DNA of 23,332 bases from CAZVIK01 sp964627045 (lineage in GTDB: Bacteria; Acidobacteriota; Terriglobia; Bryobacterales; Bryobacteraceae): contig CAZVIK010000043.1 in assembly GCA_964627045.1 (NCBI GenBank), positions 1 through 23,332 of the forward strand, read 5' to 3'. Each line of letters starts with the position of its first letter. Positions within the stretch are counted from its first letter, which is position 1. Positions 22,515 to 23,332 of this stretch are shown here, piece by piece. The position numbers and the translations under genes were made by a program. A model generated the notes under the pieces. It saw nothing but the letters and a program-made list of their open reading frames with translations, did not search any database and had not been told where the DNA came from.

Positions 22515-23332
22515 TTACTTCAACTCGACGCCTTCCCAGCGCGCCACCACCGCCGTCGCCAGACAGTTACCCACCACGTTCACCGAGGTGCGCGCCATAT
22601 CGAGCAGCGCGTCGATCCCCAGCAGCACCGCCACGCCCTCCATCGGAAGACGGAATTGCCCCAGCGTCCCGGCCAGGATCACCAGCGATGCCCTCGGCAC
22701 GCCCGCCACGCCCTTGCTCGTCAGCATCAGCATCAGCATCATTAGCAATTGCTGGCCGATCGTCAGCGGAATCCCAGCCGCCTGCGCCACGAACACGGAA
22801 GCCAGCGAAAGATACAACGTCGAGCCGTCCAAATTGAAGCTGTAGCCGGTCGGAATCACAAAGGACACGATCCGCTTGGGCACGCCGAAGCGTTCCATGT
22901 TTTCCAGGGCCCGCGGCAGCGCCGCTTCGCTCGACGCCGTCGAAAACGCGATCAGGAACGGCTCGCGCGCCGCCCGCCAGAACGCCCGCGCCGGAACCCG
23001 CGCGATCCACATCACCGCGCCCAGCACCACCCCCAGGAAGAACGCCTGCGCCGCATACATCACCAGCACCAGCTTGCCCAAGCCCACCAGCACGCCCGAG
23101 CCGTTGCCCGCAATCGTCACCGCAATCGCCGCGCACACACCCACGGGCGCCAGCCACATCACGTACCCCGTGTAGCGGAACATCACCTCGGCCAGGCTGC
23201 GGGCGAAATCGACCACCGGCTTCGCCTTGTCTCCCGCCGCCGCCGCCGCCGCGCCGAACAGCAGCGAGAACACCACCAGTTGCAGCACCTCTCCGCGCGC
23301 CATGGCGTCGATCACGCTGGCCGGAAACACGT
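22515..23332 (-). CDS. Dicarboxylate/amino acid:cation symporter, DctA/GltP family (5' partial)
   Basis: This is a secondary transporter of the SLC1-like DAACS family. Only about the C-terminal 272 residues are in the window; the frame is open to the right edge, and the Val/Met codon at 23330 is internal. Substrate-site motifs are visible: STASSEAALPRALENMERFG (re-entrant loop 1 serines), IPTGYSFNLDGSTLY (the NxDG motif of helix 7), LTSKGVAGVPRASLV (re-entrant loop 2) and DMARTSVNVVGNC (helix 8 Asp-Arg-Thr-Asn pattern). The PTGYSFNLDG form is closest to C4-dicarboxylate carriers (DctA) in my recollection, but glutamate/aspartate cannot be excluded. It is upstream of, and codirectional with, an NtrC-type regulator and kinase, as might be expected for a DctBD-like control unit. 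Confidence 0.92.
   Translation of the reverse strand, partial: VFPASVIDAMARGEVLQLVVFSLLFGAAAAAAGDKAKPVVDFARSLAEVMFRYTGYVMWLAPVGVCAAIAVTIAGNGSGVLVGLGKLVLVMYAAQAFFLGVVLGAVMWIARVPARAFWRAAREPFLIAFSTASSEAALPRALENMERFGVPKRIVSFVIPTGYSFNLDGSTLYLSLASVFVAQAAGIPLTIGQQLLMMLMLMLTSKGVAGVPRASLVILAGTLGQFRLPMEGVAVLLGIDALLDMARTSVNVVGNCLATAVVARWEGVELK

Noticed and set aside
1..23332. CRISPR arrays, tRNA or rRNA genes, insertion sequences
   Set aside because: I saw no regularly spaced direct repeats, no tRNA cloverleaf or CCA-type ends, and no transposase or integrase motifs.

Overview
This window is high-GC, densely packed bacterial chromosome. The gene content suggests an Acidobacteriota member, possibly near Bryobacterales/Solibacter: Tat-exported sulfatases, a long-form TrpB2, NtrC-type two-component genes, a DctA-type carrier and SpoIIE-type phosphatases. 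This placement comes from recall of gene content, not from a search. Two runs of exactly ten Ns (17121-17130 and 21076-21085) look like scaffold joins in a draft or metagenome assembly. Both fall inside genes. I see no tRNA, rRNA, CRISPR array, transposase or phage gene.

Layout. (1) 2-3538, plus strand: end of a sugar ABC importer (two permeases and a MalK/UgpC-type ATPase) coupled by stop/start overlaps to a zinc-dependent polyol/sugar dehydrogenase. (2) 3555-6520: two divergent formylglycine sulfatases, both starting with twin-arginine-like leaders, sharing an 80-bp intergenic region. Regions 1 and 2 together look like a locus for using sulfated carbohydrate, with desulfation outside the cytoplasm, then uptake and oxidation. 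(3) 6628-8193, plus: membrane-anchored SpoIIE/PP2C phosphatase. (4) 8203-10917, minus: phosphoenolpyruvate carboxylase. (5) 11033-13679, minus: three-gene motility unit, a PAS protein with a degenerate GGDEF domain followed by motA and motB. (6) 13767-16922: a class I methyltransferase convergent with a trpB2 / O-methyltransferase pair; the convergent stop codons overlap on one CTAG. (7) 17026-18289: a small membrane protein split by an N run, divergent from an OmpA-type lipoprotein gene that ends in a strong intrinsic terminator. (8) 18290-18583: non-coding stretch with several palindromes and a REP/MITE-like element. (9) 18584-23332, minus: partial DctA-family carrier, sigma-54 response regulator, histidine kinase and a proline-rich lipoprotein, spaced like one transcription unit.

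I see no wholly new multi-gene system. The points most worth a second look are the degenerate GGDEF protein leading motAB, the two N runs (one can be closed with zero missing bases; the other is flanked by sequence that does not fit the family), loss of likely aspartate-inhibition residues in the PEP carboxylase, the palindromic element at 18444-18520, and the transporter/two-component/lipoprotein arrangement at the right edge.
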